From the NCBI GenBank assembly GCA_014800735.1, contig JAAVFP010000012.1, positions 43,692 to 107,691 on the forward strand: a DNA stretch of 64,000 nucleotides. Direction: 5' to 3'. The translations under genes were made by a program, and so were the position numbers. Position 1 is the first letter of the stretch. The number at the start of each line of letters is the position of its first letter. Positions 8,669-18,600 of this stretch are shown here, in pieces. The notes beneath the pieces are model-generated. The model did not search any database. It saw only the letters and a program-made list of their open reading frames with translations, and had not been told where the DNA came from. The stretch is from Bacteroidales bacterium. GTDB lineage: Bacteria; Bacteroidota; Bacteroidia; Bacteroidales; Muribaculaceae.

Positions 8669-11600
8669 TTAGTATTTAAGATTTACACCAATAAGGAAGG
8701 TGCGGCTCGAGGGATAGAAGCCCTGGTCGATACCCTGTGCCCAGGCGGTGCCACCCCAGTTGCCGTCGCCGCCAACTTCGGGGTCAAGACCTTTGTACTT
8801 GGTGATGGTGAACAGATTGTTGGCGCTCACGTAGAAGCGGCACTGGCTCAGCGGCATCTTGGGGAAGATGCTCTTGAAATCGTAGCCGAGGGTCAGGTTC
8901 TGCATGCGGAAGAAATCGGCGTTGTCCACGTAGATATCCGACACGTACGACCAGTTGATGTGAGCGGCGTCGCCCGGACGGGGATAGCGGTTGCTGGTGC
9001 CTTCGCCCTTCCACACGCTGTTGGCCAGATCGAACGTCCAGTTGTCGTAGGGCGATGCCTGATGGTCGCGGTAGGAGTTGGCCACCTGCTGGCCGAAGGC
9101 GCCGTAGAAGTTGGCACCCAGGTCGAAGCCCTTGTAGAAGAACTGGAGGTTAAGGCCAAGGGTTACATCCGGATGGGGGTCGCCAATCATGGTCTTATCG
9201 GCATCCGAAATCACACCGTCGCCGTTGGTGTCCACAAAGATAAGGTCGCCGGGCTTTGCGTCGGGCATAATCTTGTTGCCGTTGGCATCCTTGTAGGCGT
9301 CAATCTCGCCCTGGTTCTGGAATACGCCGGCAGTCTTGTAGCCGTAGAAGAAGCCGATGGGCATACCTTCCTCGATGCGCGAGATAAAGCCGGTGTTCTG
9401 CTGCAGTGCGTCGCCGCCGCCGTTGATCACACCGCCGTCGCTGGCAAGGCGGGTCACCTTATTCTTATTATATGCCACGTTGAAGCCGATGCTGTAGTTG
9501 AAGTCGCTGGCCATGTCGTTCCAGCGCAGGGCAAGTTCAACACCCTGGTTCACCACGTCGCCGCCGTTAATGGCAGGCGCACCGGTGCCGTAGGACGAAA
9601 GGATAGGAGCGGTCACAAGCCAGTCCTTGGTGGTTTTGCGATACCAGTCCAGGTTCACACCGAAGCGGTTGGTCAGGAACATGGCGTCCACACCGATGTC
9701 CCACTGGTCGGAACGCTCCCAGGTGAGGTCGGTATTGGCCATCTTGGTGGGATAGGAGCCGATAATCTTGCCCCAGATGTCGTCGCCGAAGAAGTAGTCG
9801 GCAGCACCCACACCCACGGTGGCAAGATACTGGAAGTTGGCAATGTTGCAGTTACCGTTCTGGCCCCAGCTTGCGCGCAGCTTCAACTGGTTGAGCCACG
9901 AGCGGGAGCTTTCCATGAATGTTTCTTCGTTGATATTCCAACCGGCCGAGAACGAGGGGAACACACCCCAGCGGTGGCCCTTGGCGAAGTTGGAGGAACC
10001 GTCGGCACGCACGGTGGCCGATGCCATATACTTGCTGTCGAGGTCCCAGGACAGACGGCCGAAGTAGGAGTTGAGAGCGCCCTTGCTCGAGGGGCTGCCC
10101 CAGATGCTCCAGGTGCCGTCGGTGCTCAGGTCGGTACCGTTGGTGATGTAGGCGTGCAGCCAGTCGCCGAAGGTGTTTTTCTGGCGGCTTGCACCCACGC
10201 TTTCGCCGTAGCCCCACTTTTCAGCCGACATACCGGCGAGAGCCACGATGTTGTTGCGGTCAACCTTGAACGAATACTGGATGGTGTTTTCCCACGACCA
10301 TGCGAAGTCGTTGCCGGAGCTCTGGCTGATGTTATCGTTGGGGTTGGAGCCGAAGGTTCCGTCATCGTAGGGTTCGGAGTAGCTGCGCGAGGTCCAACCG
10401 CTGTAGCCGAAACCGAAGTTTGTGCGGAGCACAAGGTTCTTGATGGGCTCCAGCTGCAGGTAGAAGTTACCGCGGGCGCTGTAGCTCTTGTTGTCGTCGT
10501 TGCCCACGCCGCCACGGGTGGCCATGCGCAGGGGGTTCTGCTGTGTGGGCGAGAAGGAAGCACCGGGCACCCAGTTGCCGTCGTTGTCCCAGCACGAGAA
10601 GATAGGCGCAGCCTTGAACAGCTGGCGCATCTGGTTGCTCCATGCACCGCCGGCAGCCATAGCGCCAAGGCCGTTGGTGTTGGTGTAGTTCAGCAACAGG
10701 TTTTCACCGATAACCAGCAGGTTGCGGTCCTCAAGCTGAATCACGTTGTAGTCCGAGTTGATACGGGCGGTGTAGCGGCGGAATTTCGAGTCAACCCAAT
10801 CGCGCAGCATCACACCTTCCTGTTCGGTGTAACCCAGGCCGATGGCATAGGTGCCCATCTTGCTGCCGCCGTTCACACCGAAGTTGTAGTTCTGCTGGGG
10901 TGCGTCCTTGCCGATAACCAGGTCGAACCAGTCGGTGCCTTCCCAGCCGTTCTCAAGCTTCTCGAGGTCCTCGGCGCGCATCAGCGAGTTCCAGTCGTAG
11001 GGCGAGTTGCCGTTGAGAATACGGGTCAGGTCCATCATGTACATGTACTGCTCAGCGTTGAGCACCTGCGGACGCTTGGCCACGTTCTGCCAGCCCACAT
11101 AAGCGTCAAAGCTGATGTTGGTCTTACCCTCGGAGCCGTGCTTGGTGGTAACAAGGATTACACCATTGGCCGCGCGCGCACCATAAATAGCGGTGGAAGC
11201 GGCGTCCTTGAGCACGTCAAGGCTCTCGATGTCGTTAGGGTTGAGGGCCTTCAGGTTGTCCATGCCGCCCACCAGACCGTCGATTACGACGATAGGGTTG
11301 GTATCGCCGTTCGTTCCGACGCCGCGGATGTTCACCTTGTAGGAAGCGTTCGGGCGACCTTCGGTGGCGGTGATGTTCACACCAGGAGTCTGACCCTGGA
11401 GGGCACCGATGGCGTTGGCGGTGTTGCGCGAGGCAATCTCGTCGCCCTTCACCTGAACGGTGGCACCGGTAATCAGTTTTTTCTTCTGAACACCGTAGCC
11501 GATTGCCACAACCTCGTCGAGCATCGTGGAGCTCTCCTGGAGGGTGATTTTGATGTTGTTGTCGCCGGATTTCACAGTATAGTGCTGTGTTTCATAGCCG

Positions 11601-11827
11601 ACATACGAAATAGTAAGCACGGCGCCGGCGTTCACTTTAATCTGGAACTTACCGTCAAGGTCGGTGGCCGCGCCAACACGCTGGGCACCTTCGCCCGACG
11701 TTACCGACGCGCCCACCAGGGGTTCGCCGGTAGTATCGACCACCTCGCCGTTTAATGAAATTTGCTGTGCCGACATTGTCACCATGCAAAGCAAGGCCAC
11801 AAGAAGCATTGTAATTCTAAATTTCAT
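8669..11827 (-). CDS. SusC/RagA-family TonB-dependent outer membrane transporter
   Basis: I choose the ATG at 11827 (MKFRITMLLVALL, a proper signal peptide) rather than the upstream start at 11899 in the track; the product is then 1052 residues. After the signal comes a carboxypeptidase-regulatory-like domain ('LNGEVVDTTGEPLVGASV'), the 'DEVVAIGYGVQKKK' TonB-box region, a plug with 'GVNITATEGRPNASYKVNIRG', and a 22-strand-type barrel ending in an aromatic residue. There is no N-terminal STN domain, so signalling to an anti-sigma factor is not expected. It exports nothing itself but takes up ligand bound by the SusD partner, powered by TonB-ExbBD. Confidence 0.96.
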   Translation of the reverse strand: MKFRITMLLVALLCMVTMSAQQISLNGEVVDTTGEPLVGASVTSGEGAQRVGAATDLDGKFQIKVNAGAVLTISYVGYETQHYTVKSGDNNIKITLQESSTMLDEVVAIGYGVQKKKLITGATVQVKGDEIASRNTANAIGALQGQTPGVNITATEGRPNASYKVNIRGVGTNGDTNPIVVIDGLVGGMDNLKALNPNDIESLDVLKDAASTAIYGARAANGVILVTTKHGSEGKTNISFDAYVGWQNVAKRPQVLNAEQYMYMMDLTRILNGNSPYDWNSLMRAEDLEKLENGWEGTDWFDLVIGKDAPQQNYNFGVNGGSKMGTYAIGLGYTEQEGVMLRDWVDSKFRRYTARINSDYNVIQLEDRNLLVIGENLLLNYTNTNGLGAMAAGGAWSNQMRQLFKAAPIFSCWDNDGNWVPGASFSPTQQNPLRMATRGGVGNDDNKSYSARGNFYLQLEPIKNLVLRTNFGFGYSGWTSRSYSEPYDDGTFGSNPNDNISQSSGNDFAWSWENTIQYSFKVDRNNIVALAGMSAEKWGYGESVGASRQKNTFGDWLHAYITNGTDLSTDGTWSIWGSPSSKGALNSYFGRLSWDLDSKYMASATVRADGSSNFAKGHRWGVFPSFSAGWNINEETFMESSRSWLNQLKLRASWGQNGNCNIANFQYLATVGVGAADYFFGDDIWGKIIGSYPTKMANTDLTWERSDQWDIGVDAMFLTNRFGVNLDWYRKTTKDWLVTAPILSSYGTGAPAINGGDVVNQGVELALRWNDMASDFNYSIGFNVAYNKNKVTRLASDGGVINGGGDALQQNTGFISRIEEGMPIGFFYGYKTAGVFQNQGEIDAYKDANGNKIMPDAKPGDLIFVDTNGDGVISDADKTMIGDPHPDVTLGLNLQFFYKGFDLGANFYGAFGQQVANSYRDHQASPYDNWTFDLANSVWKGEGTSNRYPRPGDAAHINWSYVSDIYVDNADFFRMQNLTLGYDFKSIFPKMPLSQCRFYVSANNLFTITKYKGLDPEVGGDGNWGGTAWAQGIDQGFYPSSRTFLIGVNLKY

Positions 11828-11906
11828 GAAATTAGTTTTGGTTAATGATAATGATTGGTTAAGCTGCCGTCCCACTTCGCATTTGAAAAAGGGGAACAAG
11901 CACCCG

Positions 11907-11914
11907 CAAAGTTA
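11907..11914 (-). promoter_or_regulatory. -7 element of the susC operon promoter
   Basis: CAAAGTTA reads TAACTTTG on the minus strand, a perfect TAnnTTTG. No TTTG is found 19-21 bp upstream, which fits a promoter that needs an activator. The expected start is near 11901, giving a leader of about 75 nt. Confidence 0.65.
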
Positions 11915-11933
11915 CCACAAAGCAAAATCACCG

Positions 11934-11971
11934 GGGTTTAAAAACCGTCAATTAGGGTTTAAAAATCGTCA
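11934..11971. repeat. 17-bp direct repeat with 21-bp period upstream of susC promoter
   Basis: GGGTTTAAAAACCGTCA (11934-11950) and GGGTTTAAAAATCGTCA (11955-11971) differ at one base and are spaced 21 bp apart, two helical turns. They lie immediately upstream of the susC -7 element where an activator would contact RNA polymerase. Confidence 0.7.
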
Positions 11972-12354
11972 TCATCGTGATTGGATGTTAGAAACTCCTC
12001 GAAAATCAAAACTGATTACCAGTAATTTACCCCAGAAACATGTTGTTTAACATAGATTTCGATTTTGTTGCGAAATTTCAAGAAGTACTCCCGCACACAC
12101 CGCAACAATATCCACCCCGAAAAAACCTATATACCCTAAATAGCTTAAGGAGCTTAAAAGTCTTCACGCCCCACCCCTAAGCATTATCACAATTCAAAAA
12201 TTCAGCACGATTTCAGTACTTTTTAGCAAGCTGCTGCTGTCCTAACAGGGCGATGACCTAAACGGATAGTTTCATAATGCTTAAAAACTATGTTGTAGAG
12301 CATACAAACAAGCAGCCCGCTTCAAAATTTTCATCCAAAAAAATTCACAAAACA

Positions 12355-12386
12355 TTTGGTGTTTTAACAAATGTGCCGTAACTTTG
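12355..12386 (+). promoter_or_regulatory. Promoter of the 12470 secreted protein gene
   Basis: TTTG (12355-12358), a 20-bp spacer and TAACTTTG (12379-12386) match the Bacteroidota consensus completely. The start would be near 12392, giving a leader of about 78 nt. Confidence 0.85.
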
Positions 12387-12469
12387 CGGCGATATATATT
12401 TTTTGAAAGCCCTCGCTCCTCAATAAGTATCCGCGAAACTAAACAATTAATCAATAAATTCTATTCCGA

Positions 12470-13774
12470 ATGAAAAAATTTTACGCTCTTGCACTGGCAG
12501 CCTTCGCGCTGACCGCATCGGCTGAAGGCATTCAGGGTGGCTTTAACCTCAACCCCATCAAGGTCATGCCTTCTAAAATCGTTCGCCACGAAGTTCCCGT
12601 GCGCGCGGCTTCAACAGTTAAGCCTACTGCAGCTCCCACTATCGCAGAAGTTGAAGGCGTATACGTATGGGAAGGCTACGAATACCTTCTCAGCGAGGAG
12701 ACTAAGAAAGAAATTGGTGAGTTCTCCGCTCCTCTCAAGATTTCCGTTATCGATGGCAACAACTTAGCTCTTACCTTCGACTACGGTACATACGAAGGTA
12801 CATTCGACCCTGCAACCGGCAACATATCAATGGAAACCGGCCAGATTTCTCAGATGCTCTGGGATGGCGAGCTCATTGACATTCAGCTGGACCACATCAT
12901 ATTAAGCGACGATGGCTTCTATTATGCCCAAACTCCTCTCGTCCTTGACTACATCAACGGCGAATTCGAAACCGGCATTGACGACGCCATAATGATTACT
13001 GTTGTGGAAGATGGTGAGATTGCTGGTTTTCTCCACATCGCAGGTGAGAACTACTTCCACAAATTTACTGAAGAAATCCCCGAAGGCTGGACCGCAATGG
13101 GCACCTTCGAGTATCAGGACAGCTGGGTATTCGACGCTTATGCTGTTGACCCGGCCGAATACAAATACTACGTTACCGTTGTTAAGAGCGACGAAGACGA
13201 AAGCGTTATTCGCATCCTCAACCCCTACACCAGCGCTGTTTCTATGGTTGCAAGCCTTGGCCTTAATAGCAACACCAAGCCTGGCGGAGTCATTGAGCTT
13301 AACATCGGCAATCCTAACTTCATTTGGCTGACCGGTGGTCTTAACTCGGGTTATACAAATGAACGCGCAAAACTCGAAGATATGACTTGCTGGAATCTCG
13401 AAGGTTATCTTAAGTATAGGAATCCTGAAGCCACCGACGAAGCTCTGATAGAAACTTTCGAGTCCAACGAAATGGAGGTTTCTGACATGGTCGATGACAT
13501 CATCACCATCCGCAACTGTGTCTTCGGTCATAAGGGGGACGAGTATGCTTACGCATCTTGGCAGACTAGCCAAGGAGAAAGCACAATGACCGATGCCATC
13601 CTCTGGCTCGGCGAGTCCACCTCGGGCATCAACAACGTAGTTGCTGACAACGAAAACAACATCAACGCTCCCGTGGTTTACTACAACCTCCAGGGTGTAC
13701 AGGTTGCTAACCCCCAGGGCGGCATCTTCATCCGCAAGCAGGGCAACCAGACCTCCAAGGTCATCCTCAAATAA
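12470..13774 (+). CDS. Secreted protein with C-terminal sorting-domain-like tail, function unknown
   Basis: The 434-residue product starts with a signal peptide (MKKFYALALAAFALTASA). The middle part has beta-rich, acidic sequence such as 'SAPLKISVIDGNNLALTFDYGTYEGTFDP' and no motif I recognise. The end, 'YYNLQGVQVANPQGGIFIRK' then 'KVILK', resembles the short C-terminal module common in Bacteroidales surface or secreted proteins and related to type IX secretion sorting domains. It is monocistronic, with its own promoter and terminator, and is slightly more AT-rich than the neighbouring housekeeping genes. Export is likely; the role is unknown. Confidence 0.8.
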   Translation: MKKFYALALAAFALTASAEGIQGGFNLNPIKVMPSKIVRHEVPVRAASTVKPTAAPTIAEVEGVYVWEGYEYLLSEETKKEIGEFSAPLKISVIDGNNLALTFDYGTYEGTFDPATGNISMETGQISQMLWDGELIDIQLDHIILSDDGFYYAQTPLVLDYINGEFETGIDDAIMITVVEDGEIAGFLHIAGENYFHKFTEEIPEGWTAMGTFEYQDSWVFDAYAVDPAEYKYYVTVVKSDEDESVIRILNPYTSAVSMVASLGLNSNTKPGGVIELNIGNPNFIWLTGGLNSGYTNERAKLEDMTCWNLEGYLKYRNPEATDEALIETFESNEMEVSDMVDDIITIRNCVFGHKGDEYAYASWQTSQGESTMTDAILWLGESTSGINNVVADNENNINAPVVYYNLQGVQVANPQGGIFIRKQGNQTSKVILK

Positions 13775-13802
13775 TAAGCTTTAGCTTAACTTCACCATAA
13801 GC

Positions 13803-13845
13803 CTCAGGGCGAGCCGCTAACCGCGCCTCGCCCTGAGTTTGTTGT
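13803..13845 (+). terminator. Terminator after the 12470 gene
   Basis: CTCAGGGCGAG (13803-13813) and CTCGCCCTGAG (13827-13837) pair perfectly over 11 bp, followed by TTTGTTGTATTGT, a moderate T-rich tail. Confidence 0.8.
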
Positions 13846-13917
13846 ATTGTATACCATTGTTGCGGTGACTTCATGTAGGCCGCTTTTGGGGGGCTTGTGC
13901 ATCCGGATTTTTTTGCT

Positions 13918-13925
13918 TATCTTTG
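13918..13925 (+). promoter_or_regulatory. -7 element of the S41 protease-mfd promoter
   Basis: TATCTTTG matches TAnnTTTG. No TTTG occurs at the expected upstream distance. The start would be near 13931, a leader of about 15 nt to the ATG at 13946. Confidence 0.6.
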
Positions 13926-13945
13926 TCGTTGCAATTTACTGAATT

Positions 13946-15592
13946 ATGAAGAAAATCATCCTCATCCTCGCGATAATCCTGCCTATGATGGCCGCGGCAC
14001 GCTCGCAGAACGCCGAGTTCGCCCGCAAACTCCAGACTTTCAACGCCATAGTCAAGGAGCTCAACACCAACTACGTTGATACGCTCCAGGCCACCGTGCT
14101 GATGGACAACACCATCGACGCGCTCCTGAGCCAGATTGACCCCTACACCGAGTATTTCCCCGCCGACAACCAGGAGGAACTCCAGTCGCTCACCGAAGGC
14201 AAATACGCCGGCATCGGCGCAACCATCTTGAAGCGCGACAAGAACGTGATTATCACCGACCCGCGCTGGGACACTCCCTCGCGCAACGCCGGGCTGCGGG
14301 CCGGCGATGTGATTCTGCGCATCAACGGCGAACCGGTGACCGAGGATATGGATGTGTCCGAAGTCAGCCGCCGTTTGCGTGGCAACGCCGGAACCGACAT
14401 TGAAATCGACGTACGCCGCCCCTACACTGAGGATTCGCTCCTCACTTTCCGCTTCGTCCGCGCCGACATCAAGGTGGACCCTCTGCCCTACTACTCCGTG
14501 GATTCCACCGGCGTGGGCTATATTGCCCTGACCACGTTCAACGAAAGCACCGCACGCCAGGTGCGCTCGGCCGTGAGCGAGATGCTGGCCACACCAGGCC
14601 TGAAAGGCATTGTGATTGACCTGCGCGGCAACGGCGGCGGCCTGCTGGAGAGCGCCGTGCAACTCGTCGGCAACTTCGTGCCACGCGGAACCGAAGTGCT
14701 CCGCACCCAGGGCCGCAGCGCACGCGAGCAGCGAATCTACAAAACCACGGCAGCCCCGCTGAGCACCGACGTACCGCTGGTAATCCTCACCAACGGTGGC
14801 ACAGCTTCGTCGTCGGAAATCGTGGCCGGGTCGCTCCAGGATATGGACCGCGCCGTCATCATCGGTTCCCGCAGCTTCGGAAAGGGACTGGTGCAAACCG
14901 CACGCCCTCTGCCCTTCGGCGACCTCGTGAAAATCACCACCGCCAAATACTACATTCCCTCCGGCCGACTGATTCAGGCGCTTGACTACTCGCGCCGCAA
15001 CGAGGACGGTAGCCCACAACGCATGCCCGACAGCCTGACAAATAAATTCCTCACCCGCGCCGGGCGTACCGTGCGCGACGGCGGTGGAATCGCCCCCGAT
15101 ATCGAAGTGAGCCAGACGGAAACCAACCGCCTGATGTACAACATCGTATCCGGCCTGTGGTCTTTTGACTACACCAACCGTTATGTCGCCACCAATCCCG
15201 CACCGACCGACCCGACCGCTCCGCTGGTCACCGACAGTATTTTCGCCGATTTCAAGGCATTTATTGACCCCGCCCGCTTCCAGTACGACAAGCAGTGCGA
15301 AATCGGCATTGACTATCTGCGCGACGCCGCCAAAAAGGAAGGCTACATGACCGACTCTGTGGCCGCTGCCATCAATGCCCTTGAGGCCCTGCTGAAGCAC
15401 GACCTCAACCACGACCTGGACCTGAACCGCGACAAGATTGTGGACGAGCTCGAAAGCGAAATTGCCGCCCGCTACTTCCGCGAGGACGTGCTGGCCGGCC
15501 GCGAACTGCCCGACGACGAGGTGTACCAGACCGCACGCTCCGTGATTCTCGACCCCGACCGCTACCGCACCCTGCTTTCGGCACCAAAATAA
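13946..15592 (+). CDS. S41-family C-terminal processing peptidase (CtpA/Prc-like)
   Basis: This 548-residue protease begins with a signal peptide (MKKIILILAIILPMMAAA), so it works in the periplasm or at the membrane. A PDZ domain ('GIGATILKRDKNVIITDPRW', 'AGLRAGDVILRINGEPV') precedes the serine peptidase core: 'GIVIDLRGNGGGLLESAV', the nucleophile region 'GGTASSSEIVAGSLQD' and the general-base Lys in 'RSFGKGLVQ'. Such enzymes trim or degrade exported proteins from their C-termini. It is 8 bp upstream of mfd, probably co-transcribed. Confidence 0.95.
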   Translation: MKKIILILAIILPMMAAARSQNAEFARKLQTFNAIVKELNTNYVDTLQATVLMDNTIDALLSQIDPYTEYFPADNQEELQSLTEGKYAGIGATILKRDKNVIITDPRWDTPSRNAGLRAGDVILRINGEPVTEDMDVSEVSRRLRGNAGTDIEIDVRRPYTEDSLLTFRFVRADIKVDPLPYYSVDSTGVGYIALTTFNESTARQVRSAVSEMLATPGLKGIVIDLRGNGGGLLESAVQLVGNFVPRGTEVLRTQGRSAREQRIYKTTAAPLSTDVPLVILTNGGTASSSEIVAGSLQDMDRAVIIGSRSFGKGLVQTARPLPFGDLVKITTAKYYIPSGRLIQALDYSRRNEDGSPQRMPDSLTNKFLTRAGRTVRDGGGIAPDIEVSQTETNRLMYNIVSGLWSFDYTNRYVATNPAPTDPTAPLVTDSIFADFKAFIDPARFQYDKQCEIGIDYLRDAAKKEGYMTDSVAAAINALEALLKHDLNHDLDLNRDKIVDELESEIAARYFREDVLAGRELPDDEVYQTARSVILDPDRYRTLLSAPK

Positions 15593-15600
15593 GCTAAGTT

Positions 15601-18600
15601 ATGGACATCCAGAATATCAGAAAGTTGCTGCTGAGCGACTCGCGTAAACGTGCGCTGCGCTCTCTGGCATCCAAGCCCACTGGCCTCATCACGGGCGTGG
15701 CCGGTTCGTCGGCCGCGGTGATGATTTCGGCCTTCGCAGGCAAGGCTGCCACTCCCCCGGTGCTTGTGGTGGGCGACAGCCTCGATGATGCCGGTTACCT
15801 GTACTTTGACCTCTGCCGCCTGATGGGCGAACAGGCCGTGGCCATGCTCCCGTCGGGCTATAAGCGCGACATAAAGTACGGTCAGGTGGACCCGCCCAAC
15901 CAGATTCTGCGCACCGAAACACTCAAGCGAATCAAGGATGCCGACCCTGCGCTGCGCTTTGTGGTCACCTACCCCGAAGCTATGGCCGAAACAGTGGCCT
16001 CGCGCGAGCGCATTGGCGACAGCACCCTGCACCTTTCCATCGCCACAACTGCCGACATGGCCACCACCGAGCGCTGGCTCAAGGACAAGGGCTTCAAGGA
16101 AGTGGACTACGTGTTCGAACCCGGACAGTATGCCATCCGCGGCTCCATCTTCGACATCTACGGTTACTCGGCCGAACTGCCTGTGCGTCTGGACTTTTTC
16201 GGCGACGAGATCGACTCAATCCGCATTTTCAACGTCGAAACCCAGCTTTCTGAGGAAAAAGTGCAGGAAATCGACATAACTTCCAATGTCGGCAAGGGCG
16301 GACAGCTCCAGTCGCTCCTCGACTTCGTGGACCCTGCCACGCTCATAGCTTTGCGCAACGAGCAATTCACCCTGGACCGCATCGCCGAAATTGCCCGCAC
16401 AGGCATATCGGCCTTCACACTCCTGGCCGAGGAGGGCGATGCCGATGCCGTAAACCTTATCGTGGACCCGGTCCGCTTCAGCACGCAGCTGGGCAGCTTC
16501 CGCCGTGTGGGTTTCACCGCCGCTAAACCCGACGACGCTCCCGCAGCGGCCGCCGTTATGCGCTTCGACTGCTCTCCTCAGGGCATCTACCATAAGAATT
16601 TCGACCTTATCGCCGACTCCTTCACCCGCTTTCTCGCCGAAGGCTACCGCCTGTTCATCCTATCGGACAACGAAAAGCAATTCGACCGCCTGCGCAGCAT
16701 CTTTGCCGACCGCGGTGACAAAATTGACTTTGAAGGCGTTGAAGGCACGCTCCACGAGGGCTTCGTGGACCACGACACCAAGGTATGCGTATTCACCGAC
16801 CACCAGATTTTCGACCGTTTCCACAAATACACCCTCAAGAGCGACCGCGCACGCTCAGGAAAGCTCGCCCTGTCGCTCAAGGAGCTGGGGCAGATTGAGG
16901 TGGGCGACTACATTGTGCACATTGACCACGGTGTGGGCAAGTTCGCCGGCCTGCTCCGCACCAATATGAACGGCAAGATGCAGGAAGTCATAAAGCTGGT
17001 GTACCAGAACAACGACATCCTCTTCGTGAGCATCCACTCGCTCCACAAGCTTGCCAAATACCGCGGCAAGGAGGGCGTACCGCCTAAGATAAACCGCATC
17101 GGCTCAGGTGCGTGGCAAAAGGTGAAGGACAAAACCAAGAGCAAGCTCAAGGACATTGCCCGCGACCTTATCAAACTCTACGCCGCCCGACGCGACGAAA
17201 AGGGCTTTGCCTTCGCCCCGGACAGCTACCTGCAGCACGAACTCGAGGCCTCGTTCATCTACGAGGACACCCCGGACCAGCTTATAGCCACCCAGGCCGT
17301 GAAGGCCGATATGGAAAGCGAACGCCCCATGGACCGCCTGATTTGCGGCGACGTGGGCTTCGGCAAAACCGAAATTGCCATCCGCGCCGCCTTCAAAGCT
17401 GCTACGGACGGCAAGCAGGTTGCCGTGCTTGTGCCCACCACTGTGCTTGCCTATCAGCACTACCACACTTTCAAGGACCGCCTGAGCGACTTCCCGGTGC
17501 GAGTCGACTATCTGTCGCGTGCACGCTCGGCCAAGGACACCAAGCAGATTCTCGAGGACCTGGCCGCAGGGAAAATCGACATTATCATCGGCACCCATAA
17601 GCTCATCAGCAAGTCAGTGAAATTCAAGGACCTGGGCCTGCTGATTATCGACGAGGAACAGAAATTCGGCGTAGCCGTCAAGGAAAAACTACGCCAGATG
17701 CGCGTCAACATCGACACCCTCACCATGAGTGCCACGCCCATCCCGCGCACGCTCCAGTTCTCGCTCATGGGCGCGCGCGACCTGTCCACCATCGCCACTC
17801 CCCCGCCCAACCGCTACCCCATCATCACGTCGGTCGACTCGATGTCGGACGACGTCGTGGCCGAAGCCATCAACTTCGAGCTTGCCCGTGGAGGCCAGCT
17901 GTTCATCATCAACCCGCGCATCGAAGGCCTATACGACCTCGAAGCCATGGTGAAACGCCTGGTGCCCGACGCCCGCACCATTGTGGCACACGGCCAGATG
18001 CCTCCCGAGAAGCTTGAGAAAGCCATCAATGACTTCGCCGCCCACGACTACGACATCCTCCTGGCCACAACCATCGTGGAGAGCGGCATCGATATGCCCA
18101 ACGTGAACACCATCATCATCAACAACGCCCAGAACTTCGGCCTGAGCGAACTGCACCAGTTGCGCGGCCGTGTGGGCCGCAGCTCGCGCAAGGCATTCTG
18201 TTATCTGATGGTGCCCCCGACGCAACCCCTGTCGCCCGACGCACGCCGCCGCCTGCAGGCCATCGAGTCGTTCTCCGACCTCGGCTCGGGCATACACATC
18301 GCCATGCAGGACCTCGACATCCGCGGTGCCGGCAACCTGCTGGGTGCTGAGCAGAGCGGTTTTATTGCCGACCTGGGCTATGAAACTTACCAGAAAGTGC
18401 TGCGCGAGGCCGTGGTGGAACTCCGCACCGAGGAGTTCCCCGAGCTGGCCGGTGCCGACGGTCAGGGCAAGCCTGCCGAGGAGGACTTCGTGGCCGACTG
18501 CGTTATTGAGTCCGACCTCGAGCTGCTGCTTCCATTCCACTACGTGCCTCAGGAAAGCGAGCGCATATCCCTCTACCAGGAGCTGGACAGCATCGAGCGC

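Larger units (their letters stand above)
11828..12469. other. Divergent intergenic region between susC operon and secreted protein gene
   Basis: This 642-bp AT-rich stretch holds two divergent promoters (11907-11914 minus, 12355-12386 plus), a 17-bp direct repeat (11934-11971), a short palindrome ATGTT-gttt-AACAT near 12039-12051 (approximate), and loose AT-rich repeats near 12125-12165 resembling the tract at 5720. I see no convincing coding sequence, tRNA or known riboswitch in the rest. Confidence 0.6.

Noticed and set aside
8960-11755. 931-residue open frame antisense to susC
   Set aside because: It lies entirely opposite a well-supported SusC gene; the translation is Val/His/Gly-rich, a typical shadow of GC-biased codons, with no signal or motif.
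13871-15412. 513-residue minus-strand frame opposite the S41 protease
   Set aside because: The S41 frame has all catalytic motifs; the opposite frame has none.
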